A stretch of DNA of 64,000 bases from Hyphomicrobiales bacterium. GTDB taxonomy: Bacteria; Pseudomonadota; Alphaproteobacteria; Rhizobiales; Beijerinckiaceae. Location: positions 3,495,001 to 3,559,000 of the forward strand of contig CAKNFJ010000001.1 of NCBI GenBank assembly GCA_930633495.1, in the 5' to 3' direction. Positions 63,548 to 64,000 of this stretch are shown piece by piece (positions within the stretch are counted from its first letter, which is position 1; each line of letters begins with the position of its first letter). A model generated the notes under the pieces. It saw only the letters and a program-made list of their open reading frames with translations, had not been told where the DNA came from and did no database searches. The translations under genes were made by a program, and so were the position numbers.

Positions 63548-64000
63548 TCAGCGCGGCCAGCGATAGTCGTCGAGCCGGCCGGGAACCGGGTCGGGTGCGA
63601 TGCCCTGGCCGAAGACGCGTTCCAGCTGCATCGCCGCGTCGCCACGCCCTCGTGCTTCGGTGATCGAGGCCAGCAGCGGCTGTTCCGAGCCCGCAGCCTG
63701 TCCGGTCAGCGGCTGGATCGGCCCCGCCAGCGGCCGGACCTGCAGCGCCGGGGGCAGGCCGAGCGTCGGCACGCCGGCGACCATCTGGTCGATCAGGCGT
63801 TCGACGTCGCGAGCCTGCGGTGTCGCGGCAGCCGGCGCGCCGGGATCCGTGGGGACGGGCAGGGCGATGACGCTGTTCTGCGGCGCCGCCTCGATGATGC
63901 GGCGGATCACGAGATCGACGAAATGGGCGGCCTTGCGAGCACCGGCGGCGGTGAAATGGATGCCGTCGCCAAGGCGCAGCCGCATCGGCTGGCCCGAGAC
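63548..64000 (-). CDS. SGNH/DUF459-like hydrolase, 5'-truncated
   Basis: The gene begins beyond the right edge of the window and ends at 63548. The visible 150 or so C-terminal residues start with QPMRLRLGDGIHFTAAGARKAAHFVDLVIRR, where DGIH holds the catalytic Asp-His pair of SGNH/GDSL-type hydrolases, as in DUF459 proteins. A Pro/Ala-rich tail follows, ending in LDDYRWPR. Family members are exported and linked to cell-envelope polysaccharides. The substrate cannot be judged from this part. Confidence 0.72.
   Translation of the reverse strand, partial: VSGQPMRLRLGDGIHFTAAGARKAAHFVDLVIRRIIEAAPQNSVIALPVPTDPGAPAAATPQARDVERLIDQMVAGVPTLGLPPALQVRPLAGPIQPLTGQAAGSEQPLLASITEARGRGDAAMQLERVFGQGIAPDPVPGRLDDYRWPR

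Overview
This 64 kb window is high-GC chromosomal DNA from an alphaproteobacterium, most likely of the Hyphomicrobiales (Rhizobiales). Bosea or a close relative is my guess, from memory of gene content only. Supporting signs are a CpdR regulator beside an N-formylglutamate amidohydrolase, an ECF sigma factor with a DUF1109/NrsF anti-sigma factor, a ROSE-type leader on hsp20, and an sRNA with anti-Shine-Dalgarno loops beside a SuhB/HisN-family gene. I see no phage, insertion sequence, CRISPR array or rRNA. One tRNA gene (Val, GAC) is present.

Positions 1-24000 form a catabolic and transport region. It opens with a 5'-truncated IclR regulator, a nucleotide-sugar-type epimerase, a TIM-barrel sugar isomerase, an SDR dehydrogenase and a flavoprotein dehydrogenase, followed by a divergent AraC regulator. 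Next comes a minus-strand operon running ATPase, binding protein, two permeases, acyl-CoA ligase, enoyl-CoA hydratase and thiolase, with a divergent TetR-type regulator. A second set follows: an overlapping operon of acyl-CoA ligase, amidase and amidohydrolase, a LysR regulator, and a second four-gene ABC importer operon. The two CoA ligases are paralogues and both importers are of the polyamine/PotABCD type, so the region looks like two parallel uptake-plus-CoA-activation modules for organic acids or amides. A 13-base identical motif precedes both minus-strand operons that surround the LysR gene.

Positions 24000-36000 hold housekeeping and stress genes: a YigZ/IMPACT protein, tRNA-Val, cpdR, N-formylglutamate amidohydrolase, an sRNA candidate, hisN, a lysophospholipase-like hydrolase, a small heat-shock protein with an RpoH-like promoter and RNA thermometer, a YHS protein, a small membrane protein, a TPR protein, an OpgC-type acyltransferase, a TPP enzyme and a secreted esterase.

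Positions 36000-51000 centre on an ECF sigma factor and NrsF anti-sigma factor. Three promoter-like sequences of the form GTAACC-N16-CGA lie within 5 kb of it: before nrsF, before a LysR gene and before the TPP enzyme. The rest includes a cupin protein, an NTF2-like protein, an MFS exporter, a peroxiredoxin-like protein, a 3-hydroxybutyrate-type dehydrogenase, an NDH-2, a patatin, a paralogue of the small membrane protein, a class III cyclase, an MBL hydrolase and an MscS channel.

Positions 51000-64000 carry a proline-rich secreted protein, threonine aldolase, gltB and gltD with a complex leader, an AraC regulator, a low-complexity protein, and an ABC-F protein. Between the last two, a 32-codon leader ORF and competing hairpins ending in an intrinsic terminator look like a ribosome-controlled attenuator. 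A 3'-partial SGNH/GDSL-type gene closes the window.
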